Part shown: piece after piece, positions 35,973 to 44,458 of the stretch | How the letters are laid out: every line of letters starts with the position of its first letter | How positions within the stretch are numbered: position 1 is the stretch's first letter | From: Erythrobacteraceae bacterium WH01K | Lineage (GTDB): Bacteria; Pseudomonadota; Alphaproteobacteria; Sphingomonadales; Sphingomonadaceae | Length of the DNA: 64,000 nucleotides | NCBI GenBank assembly: GCA_027941995.1 | Contig: CP115966.1 | Span: forward strand, 62,001 to 126,000 | Direction of reading: 5' to 3' | Notes under the pieces: model-generated | Seen by the model: only the letters and a program-made list of their open reading frames with translations | What the model was told of the DNA's origin: nothing | The model's database searches: none | Position numbers and translations under genes: made by a program

Positions 35973-37865
35973 CTAGCCCGCCGAGAATTGCTCGATCGTC
36001 TCGCCCAGTTCCATCCACCGTGCCTCCGCCTCTTCCAGCCGCTCGGTGATCTTTGCGCGGAGCGAGAGCAATTCGCTCATCGGCTGGTCGGCCAGCCTCG
36101 GGTCCGAGCTTGCCGGTTCGTACATCGCGCGGTCGACGACGGTGCGTTCCTTCTCCAGCCTGGCCATGTCCTGTTCGGTCCTGGCCAGTTCCGCGCGCAG
36201 GCTGCGCAGCTTGGCCTTCTCCTTCGCGGACAGGCCGCCCCGCCCCCGGTTCGCCTTCTTCGCGTCCTTCCCGCCTGCGGCATCCGTATCCTTGCGCGGC
36301 GGCGAACCGCCGAGCACGAAGTCGATATAATCCTCCATGCTGCCGGGAAATTCCTGCGCCGTGCCCTCGTCCACCAGCACCAGCCGGTCCGCGGTCAATT
36401 CGACCATGTGACGGTCATGGCTGATCAGGATGACCGCGCCCGTATAGTCGTTCAGCGCCTGCACCAGCGCCTCGCGGGCATCGACGTCCAGGTGGTTGGT
36501 CGGCTCGTCCAGGATCAGCAGGTGCGGTGCATCCCGGGTGATGAGAGCCAGGGCCAGCCGCGCCCGCTCCCCGCCCGACAGCTTGCCCACTTCCTGCGTC
36601 GCGCGGTTGCCGGAGAACCCGAACCGGCCCAGCTGCGCGCGCACCGCGCCGGGCGACTGCCCCTCCATCGCGCGGGTCATGTGTTCCAGCGGCGTGTCGT
36701 CGCCGTCCAGTTCTTCCACCTGGTACTGCGTGAAATAGCCGACCTTCATCTTGCCGAGCGCATTGACCGCGCCTTCCATCGCGGGAAGCTGCGCTGCCAG
36801 CAGGCGGGCGAGCGTCGTCTTGCCGTTGCCGTTGCGGCCCAGCAGCGCGATCCGGTCGTCGGGCTCGATCCGCAGGTTCATCCGGCGCAGGATGGGCGTA
36901 TCCTCCGCATAGCCGACGGCGGCCATGTCCATCGTGATCATCGGCGGTTTCAGCTCGGCGGGATCGGGGAAGGAGAAGCTGAGCGAGGGGTCTTCCATCA
37001 GCGCGGCGATAGGCTGCATCTTCTCCAGCATCTTGGCCCGCGACTGGGCCTGCCGCGCGGTGGAGGCGCGGGCGCTGTTGCGCGCGACGTAGTCCTGCAG
37101 CCGGGCCCGCTGCGCGTCCTGCGCGGCCTTGGCGCTGGCCAGCTGCGCCGCCCGTTCGGCCCGCTGCTTTTCGAAGCTGTCATACCCGCCGGGATAGAGC
37201 GTCAGCTGCCCGCCCTGCAGATGCAGGATGTGATCGACGACCTTGTTCAGAAGGTCGCGCTCGTGGCTGATGAGCAGCAGCGTGGCGGGATAGCTCTTCA
37301 GGAAGTTTTCCAGCCACAACGTCGCTTCGAGGTCGAGATGGTTGGACGGTTCGTCCAGCAACAGCACATCGGGCTGCGAGAACAGCAGCGCCCCCAGTGC
37401 GACGCGCATCTTCCATCCGCCCGAGAACGTGTCGAGCGGACGCTTCTGCATGTCCTCGTCGAAGCCCAGCCCGGTCAGGATCCGCGCGGCACGCGACGGC
37501 GCGCTGTAGGCATCGATGGCCAGCAGCCGCTCGTGCACGTCGCCCAGACGGTCCATGTCGGTGCAGGTTTCCGATTCCTCCAGCAACGCGGCACGTTCCG
37601 TATCGGCAGCCAGAACCGCTTCTTCGGGCGTCAGCGATCCGGCGGGTGCTTCCTGCGCGATATAGCCCAGCTTCACGCGCGAACCCTTGGCGATCTCGCC
37701 TGCATCGGGTTCGATCTCGCCGATCAGGGTCTTCATCAAGGTGGACTTGCCCGCCCCATTGCGTCCGATCAGCCCGACGCGCGCGCCCACCGGGATGGCG
37801 GCGCTTGCGCGTTCGAGGATGGGCCGCCCGCCCAGCCGCACGGTGATGTCGTCGATCGTCAGCAT
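35973..37865 (-). CDS. ABC-F family ATPase (Uup/YheS-like)
   Basis: A 630-residue soluble protein with two ABC domains and no membrane part. First domain: GRNGAGKST, FSGGWKMRVALGALL, LLLDEPSNHLDL. Second: GRNGNGKTT (about 345), LSGGERARLALAL, LILDEPTNHLDV. The ABC-F linker between them (about 240-300) is Gln/Arg/Ala-rich. The C-terminal coiled-coil (about 555-625, LRSLRAELARTEQDMARLEK) is the Uup/YheS type that binds ribosome or DNA. ABC-F proteins act on stalled ribosomes. The ATG at 37865 is family-like. Confidence 0.94.
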   Translation of the reverse strand: MLTIDDITVRLGGRPILERASAAIPVGARVGLIGRNGAGKSTLMKTLIGEIEPDAGEIAKGSRVKLGYIAQEAPAGSLTPEEAVLAADTERAALLEESETCTDMDRLGDVHERLLAIDAYSAPSRAARILTGLGFDEDMQKRPLDTFSGGWKMRVALGALLFSQPDVLLLDEPSNHLDLEATLWLENFLKSYPATLLLISHERDLLNKVVDHILHLQGGQLTLYPGGYDSFEKQRAERAAQLASAKAAQDAQRARLQDYVARNSARASTARQAQSRAKMLEKMQPIAALMEDPSLSFSFPDPAELKPPMITMDMAAVGYAEDTPILRRMNLRIEPDDRIALLGRNGNGKTTLARLLAAQLPAMEGAVNALGKMKVGYFTQYQVEELDGDDTPLEHMTRAMEGQSPGAVRAQLGRFGFSGNRATQEVGKLSGGERARLALALITRDAPHLLILDEPTNHLDVDAREALVQALNDYTGAVILISHDRHMVELTADRLVLVDEGTAQEFPGSMEDYIDFVLGGSPPRKDTDAAGGKDAKKANRGRGGLSAKEKAKLRSLRAELARTEQDMARLEKERTVVDRAMYEPASSDPRLADQPMSELLSLRAKITERLEEAEARWMELGETIEQFSAG

Positions 37866-37969
37866 GGCCGCGCCCCTAGCAAGCCGCGCGGGTCTTCCCA
37901 ATCGAATATGGCGCGAAGCCGGGCACTGTTCTCCTTTGCAAGCGGCCCCGCCCGGTCTAGCGCCCGCTC

Positions 37970-38230
37970 ATGGACATGGAAAACCTGCTGCTGCGCCATT
38001 TCGGCACGACCGACCTCGCCCAGGTCAAGGTCGATGCCATCCCCGCCGCGACCGACCGGATGCTGGTCGATCTGGGCATGGAGAAAGACCGCGCCAATCG
38101 CTTCGCCCTGTGGAGCCTGCTTTACATGCTGGACGCCGCGCCCGACCTCGACGTCGCATTCGAGGACGAGGCCGACCGCGAAGCTGCGCGCAATTTCATG
38201 GACATCGCCATCGCTGCGGGCGGCACGTGA
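37970..38230 (+). CDS. Small conserved-looking hypothetical protein
   Basis: An 86-residue acidic, helical protein (DLAQVKVDAIPAATDRMLVD, then FALWSLLYMLDAAPDLDVAF). I do not recognise a family. Its stop overlaps the GTG of the following RoxA-like gene, which suggests coupled translation and supports it being real. The C-terminus is rich in Asp, Glu and Ala. Confidence 0.7.
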   Translation: MDMENLLLRHFGTTDLAQVKVDAIPAATDRMLVDLGMEKDRANRFALWSLLYMLDAAPDLDVAFEDEADREAARNFMDIAIAAGGT

Positions 38231-39381
38231 ACCTGCCTGCCATCACCCTTGCGGATTTCGATCCGCAGGCTTTCCTGCGCGACACCTGGCAGAAGAAACC
38301 GCTGCTGGTGCGCGGCGCCTTTGCCGACTGGTCTAACCCGGTCGAACCGGACGAACTGGCCGGTCTCGCCTGCGAAAGCGGGATCGAATCGCGACTGGTA
38401 CACGGGGCCGAGGGCGCTCTTTCGGTCGAGCACGGCCCGCTGGCGGCGGAGCGGTTCGATGCGCTCGGCACGTCGCCATGGACCCTGCTGGTGCAGGCGG
38501 TCGATCACCACGTGCCGGAAGTCGCAGGGCTGCTGGATGCGTTTCGCTTCGTGCCGAACTGGCGCATCGACGATGTCATGGTCAGCTACGCCACCGATGG
38601 CGGCGGGGTCGGCGCGCATTACGACCAGTACGACGTGTTCCTGATCCAGGGTCTCGGACGCAGGCGCTGGGAACTGGGCGATATGTGCAACGACGAAACG
38701 CCGCTCTTGCCGCATGAGGACCTGCGCCTGCTGGCACAGTTTATCGCGCGGCAGGACTTCGTTCTGGAACCGGGCGACATGCTTTACGTGCCCCCCGGCC
38801 TTGCGCACCGCGGGACCGCCATCGGACATGACTGCTTGACCTATTCGGTCGGCTTTCGCGCGCCGTCGCAGGGCGAATTGGTGGAAGGCTGGACGGACGC
38901 GGTGCTGGACACCCTGGCAGAGGACGATCGCTATGCCGATCCCGACCTGACGCTGCAGGACAATCCCGGCGAGATCACGAAAGCCGCGCTTGGCCGCCTC
39001 CATGCCGCCGCAATCGAGAAGCTGAACGACCGGCAGGCCTTCGCCCTCTGGTTCGGCCGGCTGGCGACCGCGCCGAAGAACGGCCTGATCGACTGGCGGC
39101 CGGAAGAAAGGGCAGACGCCCGGCAGGTCGCTGCGCTGCTGGCCGGTGGTGCAGCAATCCTGCGCAACCCCGCCAGCCGCTTCGCCTTCATCCGCACGGG
39201 CGAGGACGAGGTGCACCTTTACGTCGATGGCGAAGGCGTCCGGTGCACGGGCCTCGCATCCCGCTTCGCCGCCGAACTGTGCGCTTCGCCGCGCGTCGAG
39301 ATTGTGCAGGCGAATGCCGAAATGACGCAGCTTCTCGTCACGCTCTGCAATCGCGGCTGCGTGGCTTTCGAGGAAGTCTGA
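38227..39381 (+). CDS. JmjC/cupin ribosomal oxygenase (RoxA/YcfD-like)
   Basis: A 384-residue 2-oxoglutarate/Fe(II) oxygenase. After QKKPLLVRGAF, the cupin core has GGGVGAHYDQYDVFLIQGLG, with the H-x-D iron ligands, then RRRWELGD; the third ligand is in PGLAHRGTAIGHDCLTYSVGF. RoxA hydroxylates an arginine of ribosomal protein L16. The C-terminal part (about 290-384) is a winged-helix-like domain as in YcfD. GTG start at 38227 overlaps the stop of the small gene before it. Confidence 0.9.
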   Translation: MNLPAITLADFDPQAFLRDTWQKKPLLVRGAFADWSNPVEPDELAGLACESGIESRLVHGAEGALSVEHGPLAAERFDALGTSPWTLLVQAVDHHVPEVAGLLDAFRFVPNWRIDDVMVSYATDGGGVGAHYDQYDVFLIQGLGRRRWELGDMCNDETPLLPHEDLRLLAQFIARQDFVLEPGDMLYVPPGLAHRGTAIGHDCLTYSVGFRAPSQGELVEGWTDAVLDTLAEDDRYADPDLTLQDNPGEITKAALGRLHAAAIEKLNDRQAFALWFGRLATAPKNGLIDWRPEERADARQVAALLAGGAAILRNPASRFAFIRTGEDEVHLYVDGEGVRCTGLASRFAAELCASPRVEIVQANAEMTQLLVTLCNRGCVAFEEV

Positions 39382-39933
39382 CTAGCCGGCGCTTCGCTCG
39401 GTCCAGCGCCCCGGCTCCACCCCGGCAATCGTCCAGTCGCCGATCGACCACCGCACCAGCCTCAGCGTGGGATGGCCGACCGCCGCCGTCATGCGCCGCA
39501 CCTGCCGGTTGCGCCCTTCGCGCAGGGTCAGGCGGATCCAGCTGTCGGGTATGGACTTGCGGACCCTGATCGGCGGATCGCGCGGCCATAACTCGGGGTC
39601 GGCAATCCGCTCCGCACCGGCGGGACGGGTCATGCCGTCCTTCAGCCGAACGCCTTTTCGTAAAGCCGCCAGCGCCGCCTCGTCCGGCTCCCCCTCCACC
39701 TGAACGAGATAGGTCTTGGGCAGTTTGAACCTGGGATCGGCAATGCGCGCCTGCAGTTTCCCGTCATCGGTCAGCAGCAGCAGTCCCTCGCTGTCCCGGT
39801 CCAGCCGTCCCGCCGGATAGACACCCGGCACATCGACGAAATCCGACAGGGTCTGCCGCGTGGTCGGGCTTCCCCGGTCGGTGAATTGCGACAGCACGCC
39901 GTGCGGCTTGTTGAACAGGATGAGGCGGGTCAT
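39382..39933 (-). CDS. rRNA large-subunit pseudouridine synthase (RsuA/RluE family)
   Basis: A 183-residue pseudouridine synthase of the short RluE type without an S4 domain. [13 protein letters not shown] opens the fold; the catalytic Asp is in [17 protein letters not shown], and KTYLVQVEG and [20 protein letters not shown] are the remaining motifs. RluE modifies U2457 of 23S rRNA in E. coli. It lies tail to tail with the RoxA-like gene with no gap, so both neighbours act on the ribosome. The ATG at 39933 is used. Confidence 0.92.
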   Translation of the reverse strand: MTRLILFNKPHGVLSQFTDRGSPTTRQTLSDFVDVPGVYPAGRLDRDSEGLLLLTDDGKLQARIADPRFKLPKTYLVQVEGEPDEAALAALRKGVRLKDGMTRPAGAERIADPELWPRDPPIRVRKSIPDSWIRLTLREGRNRQVRRMTAAVGHPTLRLVRWSIGDWTIAGVEPGRWTERSAG

Positions 39934-40295
39934 GGCCGTCAGGCCTTCGGGCAAGCCGCGCCTGAGTCAAGCTTCGCGAAAGCGCTTCGGCTTCCATGCA
40001 TCCGGGCCCATTGGCGGCTGGCGCAGAGCGCCCCGGCCGAAACCCCGCAAAAAAATTTCACCGCACGCTCCGACTTCCAACTGTCTCATTCGGCCGGACC
40101 GGTCGCTCCCCCGCTTTTCGCAGAAGGCGTAACGGCAACCGCATGCTTGGCGCGCCGTACCGGATGCCGGGAATGGCCGAAGTCGGGCGTTTCAGCCTGC
40201 CCCTTGGGACGCGGTGACTCGCAATTCGCCCTTGTGTAGACAGGTCCACATGGCACAGACCTGTCGCAAATAGCGACGAATTGGAGAGACAGCGC
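39934..40295 (+). other. Intergenic region, 362 bp
   Basis: No protein-coding gene is supported here. The right part, from about 40230, is the control region of the following dehydrogenase, with inverted repeats described separately. The left two thirds contain nothing that I can identify beyond an A-run at about 40050. Confidence 0.6.
40240..40264. promoter_or_regulatory. Inverted repeat upstream of acyl-CoA dehydrogenase operon
   Basis: ACAGGTC (40240-40246) and GACCTGT (40258-40264) are perfect seven-base arms with an 11-bp centre, 32 bp before the ATG of the first dehydrogenase. GTCGC/GCGAC (40263-40277) forms a second, overlapping hairpin. It is suited to a TetR- or FadR-like regulator, but no regulator is adjacent. 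Confidence 0.5.
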
Positions 40296-41492
40296 ATGAA
40301 CCTTGAATTCACCCCAGAAGAGATCGCCTTCCGCAAGGAGGTGCGTACGTTCATCGAGGAAAACCACCCCAAGCACCTGGGTGATTTCGGCATGCGCGAG
40401 GACATGTCGCCTGAAGACATGACCGCCTGGCACAAGGTGCTGGGCGAAAAGGGCTGGTCCGTCCCCGCCTGGCCGGAACAGTATGGCGGCACCGACTGGA
40501 CGCCGACCCAGCGCTATATCTGGTCGGAGGAAAACGCGCGCGCCAACACCTTCATGCCGCTGCCCTTCGGCGTCTCGATGGTCGGCCCCGTGATCTACAC
40601 CTTCGGCAGTGAAGAGCAGAAGGAGAAGCACCTGCCCGGCATTCGCAGCGGCGATGTCTGGTGGTGCCAGGGCTATAGCGAACCCGGCGCAGGCTCCGAC
40701 CTCGCCTCGCTCAAGACGACCGCCGTGCGCGACGGCGATCACTACGTAATCAACGGCCAGAAGACCTGGACCACGCTGGCCCAGCATGCCGACTGGGGTT
40801 TCTTCCTGTGCCGCACGGATCCCGATGCGGCCAAGCCGCAGGAAGGTATCAGCTTCATCCTGATCGACATGAAGACACCCGGTATCGAAGTGCGCCCGAT
40901 CAAGCTGATCGACGGCGGCTACGAAGTCAACGAGACCTGGCTGACCGATGTCCGCGTGCCGGTCGAGAACCTTGTGGGTGAAGAGAACAAGGGCTGGACC
41001 TATGCCAAGTTCCTGCTGGCCCATGAACGCACCGGCATTGCCGGCGTCGCCCGGTCGAAGCGCGGCGTGGAGAAACTGCGCGATATCGCCCGGTCCGAAC
41101 AGGTCGGCGGCGAACCGCTGATGGACGATGTCGATTTCGCCCGGAAGGTCAGCCAGCTCGAAATCGACCTGGCCGCCCTGGAAATCACCGAACTGCGCAC
41201 GCTGGCCGGTGAACAGGCGGGCAAGGGTCCGGGGCCGGAAAGCTCCATCCTGAAGATCAAGGGCACCGAGATCCAGCAGCGCCTTACGGAACTGACGCTG
41301 GAGGCGGTCGGGCATTACGGCACGCCGATGTATGGCCGGATGGAAGTGCCGGGCAACAACGAATACGCCGTCGGGCCGGGTCATGCCCAGCACGTCGCGG
41401 CAGCCTATTTCAACATGCGCAAGGCATCGATCTACGGCGGTTCGAACGAGATCCAGCGCAACATCATCAGCAAGATGATCCTCGGTCTCTAA
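40296..41492 (+). CDS. Acyl-CoA dehydrogenase, probable catalytic partner
   Basis: A 398-residue dehydrogenase. GYSEPGAGSDLASLKT is signature 1, preceded by WWCQ, and NGQKTWTTLAQHADWGFFLCRTD follows; this form is found in FadE enzymes of sterol and aromatic-side-chain degradation. The C-terminus has YGGSNEIQRNIISKMIL. GGAGAG lies 11 bases before the ATG. The next gene, 37 bp on, encodes another dehydrogenase with a degenerate signature, suggesting a heteromeric alpha2beta2 enzyme. Confidence 0.93.
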   Translation: MNLEFTPEEIAFRKEVRTFIEENHPKHLGDFGMREDMSPEDMTAWHKVLGEKGWSVPAWPEQYGGTDWTPTQRYIWSEENARANTFMPLPFGVSMVGPVIYTFGSEEQKEKHLPGIRSGDVWWCQGYSEPGAGSDLASLKTTAVRDGDHYVINGQKTWTTLAQHADWGFFLCRTDPDAAKPQEGISFILIDMKTPGIEVRPIKLIDGGYEVNETWLTDVRVPVENLVGEENKGWTYAKFLLAHERTGIAGVARSKRGVEKLRDIARSEQVGGEPLMDDVDFARKVSQLEIDLAALEITELRTLAGEQAGKGPGPESSILKIKGTEIQQRLTELTLEAVGHYGTPMYGRMEVPGNNEYAVGPGHAQHVAAAYFNMRKASIYGGSNEIQRNIISKMILGL

Positions 41493-41529
41493 GGCCGGCA
41501 AGAGACGAAGAGACTAGAGAGGAAACACC

Positions 41530-42666
41530 GTGGATTTCAATTTCACCGAAGAACAGGACATGGTTCGCGACGGGCTGTCGCGGCTGGTGCGCGAGGAGTA
41601 TGACTGGGAAACGCGCCGCGGCGTCGTGAACAGCGACAGCGGCTGGCGCCCCGAAATCTGGGCCCGGCTGGCCGAACTGGGCATCCTCGGCATGCCTTTT
41701 TCCGAAGAGGATGGCGGCTTTGGCGGCGGCGCGGTCGACGCGATGGTCGTGATGGAAGAACTGGGCAAGGGGCTGGTCGTCGAACCCTTCGTGCCGACCG
41801 TCGTCTGCGCAGGCGGCTTCCTGAAGCACGCCGGCACGGATGCGCAGAAGGAAGAGCATATCGGCGGCATCGTCGATGGCAGCCGCATCTTCGCCTTCGC
41901 CTATGCCGAACCGCAGGGCCGCTACGATTATGCCGACCTGCAGACAACCGCGAAGAAGGATGGCGACGGATACACGCTGAACGGTCACAAGGCCGTGGTC
42001 ATCGGCGCTCCGTGGGCCAGCCACCTCGTCGTGACCGCACGCACTTCCGGCGAACAGCGCGACCATGACGGGGTGTCCGTCTTCATCGTCGACAAGTCCG
42101 CCGACGGGGTCACGACCCGCGATTACCCGACCTTCGACGGGCGCATGGCTTCTGAAGTCTATTTCGAGAACGTGTCGGTTCCGGCGGATGGCCTGCTCGG
42201 CGAAGAAGGCAAGGCCCTGCCCCTGATCGAGCGTGTCGCGGACGAAGCCATCGCCGCGTCCTGCGCAGAGGCGTGCGGCGCGATGAAGGTCGCCCACGCC
42301 ATGACGGTCGACTATTCGCGCCAGCGCAAGCAGTTCGGCGTGCCGATCGGTTCGTTCCAGGTGTTGCAGCACCGCATGGTCGACATGTATACCGAATACG
42401 AACAGTCCGTCTCGCTGACCTATCTCGCGACGATGAAACTGGATGCGCCGGAGAAAGAGCGCAAGCTGGCCGTATCGGCGGCGAAGGTCCGCCTGGGCCA
42501 GGCTGCGAAATATATCGGCGAGGAAGCGATCCAGATCCATGGCGGCATGGGCGTGACCGACGAACTGGCGATTGGCGGCTATTTCAAGCGGCTGACGATC
42601 TTCAAGTCCGAATTCGGCAGCATCGACCACCACATGAAGCGCCACATCGCGCTGTCTGCGGGCTAA
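41530..42666 (+). CDS. Acyl-CoA dehydrogenase, probable heteromeric partner
   Basis: A 378-residue dehydrogenase starting at GTG 41530 behind GAGGAAACACC. The N-terminal (FNFTEEQDMVRDGLSRLVRE) and C-terminal domains (QIHGGMGVTDELAIGGYFKR) are normal. The central signature reads AEPQGRYDYADLQT instead of TEPxxGSD, a change seen in non-FAD-contributing subunits of alpha2beta2 dehydrogenases. Co-directional with the previous gene and followed by a hairpin. Confidence 0.92.
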   Translation: MDFNFTEEQDMVRDGLSRLVREEYDWETRRGVVNSDSGWRPEIWARLAELGILGMPFSEEDGGFGGGAVDAMVVMEELGKGLVVEPFVPTVVCAGGFLKHAGTDAQKEEHIGGIVDGSRIFAFAYAEPQGRYDYADLQTTAKKDGDGYTLNGHKAVVIGAPWASHLVVTARTSGEQRDHDGVSVFIVDKSADGVTTRDYPTFDGRMASEVYFENVSVPADGLLGEEGKALPLIERVADEAIAASCAEACGAMKVAHAMTVDYSRQRKQFGVPIGSFQVLQHRMVDMYTEYEQSVSLTYLATMKLDAPEKERKLAVSAAKVRLGQAAKYIGEEAIQIHGGMGVTDELAIGGYFKRLTIFKSEFGSIDHHMKRHIALSAG

Positions 42667-42672
42667 TCATGC

Positions 42673-42697
42673 AGGGGCCGGTTCGATGCCGGCCCCT
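42673..42697 (+). terminator. Hairpin terminator of the dehydrogenase pair
   Basis: AGGGGCCGG and CCGGCCCCT form a perfect nine-base stem with a seven-base loop just after the stop. The T-run is missing (CTATCC follows), so termination may be weak. Confidence 0.55.
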
Positions 42698-42872
42698 CTA
42701 TCCGCCCGCAGTCGGAGCGCTGCAAATACGGGATATCCCGCCGGAATCGCACGGGTCGAAAAACTCTTTGCAATGAAGCGACATTGCCGTGTTGACCAAG
42801 CCCGCCCCCTGAGCTAACTGCCCGCGCCTACCCCGGCGAAACCGCACAGGATGACGGATTCGCCAGGCGAGT

Positions 42873-42959
42873 GCCCAGATGGCGGAATTGGTAGACGCGC
42901 ATGCTTCAGGTGCATGTATCCGAGAGGGTGTGGAGGTTCGAGTCCTCTTCTGGGCACCA
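42873..42959 (+). tRNA. tRNA-Leu (CAG anticodon)
   Basis: The acceptor stem GCCCAGA pairs with TCTGGGC, followed by encoded ACCA. The anticodon arm CATGC/GCATG closes loop TTCAGGT, giving anticodon CAG. The T-arm GGAGG/CCTCT encloses TTCGAGT. A long variable arm, typical of class II tRNA, lies between. It marks the left edge of the integrated element. Confidence 0.97.
42935..42959 (+). other. Probable left attachment site (tRNA 3' end)
   Basis: A tyrosine integrase of the DUF4102 (P4-like) type begins 177 bp downstream of the tRNA in the same direction, and such integrases normally use the T-arm to CCA end of a tRNA as attachment core. A matching direct repeat was looked for to the right edge and was not seen, so the far end is probably outside. 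Confidence 0.5.
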
Positions 42960-43135
42960 TTTCAGCGTTCAGCGATGTCCAAACTTATTGCATAAATGGC
43001 GGAATTCTGCCACTTTTTCTCCGGTCCTAGTGATTGGAGTCCCGCTTTGTTCCACTGTGTTTTGCATCGACTGGGGGCCTCAATGGGGGCTCATTTTGGC
43101 GAAGGTGCGTTCGCGAATCTGAGTGAGGCCCCCGG

Positions 43136-44338
43136 ATGGCTTTGACGAATCAGCAGGTTCGCGGGTTTAAGCCGAAGGACAAGCCTTACAAAAAGGGCGA
43201 TGAGAGAGGCCTGTACCTCCTCGTAAAACCGAACGGCTCAAAGCTCTGGCATCTCAAGTATCGCTTCGGCGGCAGGGAAAAGAAGATGCCGATTGGCCCT
43301 TTCCCTGAAGTTGGCCTGGCACAGGCGCGTCATGAAAGGGACCGCGCGCGCCTCGCGATTGCCGATGGCATCGACCCCATGCGGGAGCGCAAGCGGGAAA
43401 AGGCGCAGATCAAACTCGGTGCAGAGAACACGTTTGCATCAGTGGCGCAAACTTACATCGAGGAGAAGATGGTGCGGGAAGGGCGGGCCGAGGCCACGCT
43501 TCGCAAGGCACGCTGGTTTCTCGATCTGCTCAAGCCTGCCGTTGGGAATATGCCGCTCAATGATGTCGATCCGCAGCTGATGCTGGCGGCGCTCAAGAAG
43601 CTGGAGGCGAAAGGCAATCTGGAAACGGCGAAGAAGTGCCGTTCGTTTGCAAGCCGGGTGTTCCGGTTTGGAGCGGCCATGGGACTTTGCGAGACCGATC
43701 CGACATCAATCCTGAAAGGCGCGCTAGTTTCGCCCAAGGCGCGACACTACGCAGCAATCCTCGAACCAGAGAAACTGGGTCAACTGTTGCGCGCGATCGA
43801 TGGCTACGAATGCTATCCGGTCACGAAATTCGCTTTGCAGATCGCGCCTCACATTTTCGTCCGCCCCGGCGAACTTCGTCATGGGGAGTGGGAGGAGATC
43901 GACTGGGATAAGGCCATCTGGACCATTCCGGAAGGCAAGATGAAGGCGCGCCGAACTCATGTCGTGCCTTTGTCGCGACAGGTCCTGGAACTGCTTCGTG
44001 AGCTCAAGTCGATTTCCGGCGGGAAGGGGTACATTTTCCCTGCCTTCCACACCCGGCAACGGCCCATGAGCGAGAACACGATCAACGCGGCCTTCCGCCG
44101 CATGGGCTTCACCAAAGACGAAGTGACCGCTCACGGGCTTCGCTCGACGGCATCGACGATGCTCAATGAAAGCGGTTTGTGGCATCCGGATGCCATCGAG
44201 CGGGCGCTCGCGCATGGTGACAGCAATGCGATCCGGGGGGTCTACAACCGCGGGAACTACTGGGATGAGCGCGTCAAAATGGCTCAGTGGTGGAGTGATA
44301 ATCTGGATACGCTTCGAAAAGGCGAAACAGGCCATTGA
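43136..44338 (+). CDS. Tyrosine-type site-specific integrase (DUF4102/P4 type)
   Basis: A 400-residue recombinase. The N-terminal DUF4102 domain (about 1-90: FKPKDKPYKKGDERGLYLLV, LWHLKYRFGGREKKMPIG) is typical of integrases that target tRNA genes. The SAM-like core-binding domain spans about 100-190, and the catalytic domain has Arg243 (RPGELR), His333-x-x-Arg336 (HGLRST), and the nucleophile Tyr370 (GVYNRG). All catalytic residues appear intact. It points away from the tRNA. Confidence 0.95.
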   Translation: MALTNQQVRGFKPKDKPYKKGDERGLYLLVKPNGSKLWHLKYRFGGREKKMPIGPFPEVGLAQARHERDRARLAIADGIDPMRERKREKAQIKLGAENTFASVAQTYIEEKMVREGRAEATLRKARWFLDLLKPAVGNMPLNDVDPQLMLAALKKLEAKGNLETAKKCRSFASRVFRFGAAMGLCETDPTSILKGALVSPKARHYAAILEPEKLGQLLRAIDGYECYPVTKFALQIAPHIFVRPGELRHGEWEEIDWDKAIWTIPEGKMKARRTHVVPLSRQVLELLRELKSISGGKGYIFPAFHTRQRPMSENTINAAFRRMGFTKDEVTAHGLRSTASTMLNESGLWHPDAIERALAHGDSNAIRGVYNRGNYWDERVKMAQWWSDNLDTLRKGETGH

Positions 44339-44458
44339 TGCAGGTTTGCTTCATGGGCCACCGCTTTGCGCCCTGATCCCGGGAGTTGAAGTTCGACCAC
44401 CGATTACCCGAAAGCTGACAACAGGGTGGCGGTCTTGGATCGGTAGCTGGCTGCAGCC

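Noticed and set aside
35988-38336. 782-codon plus-strand open frame antisense to the ABC-F gene
   Set aside because: Shadow of a conserved ABC-F gene; its translation is low-complexity Arg/Gln/His/Leu-rich with no domain.
42901-43122. 73-codon frame starting inside tRNA-Leu
   Set aside because: It begins in the anticodon arm of the tRNA and runs through the attachment region; no family resemblance.
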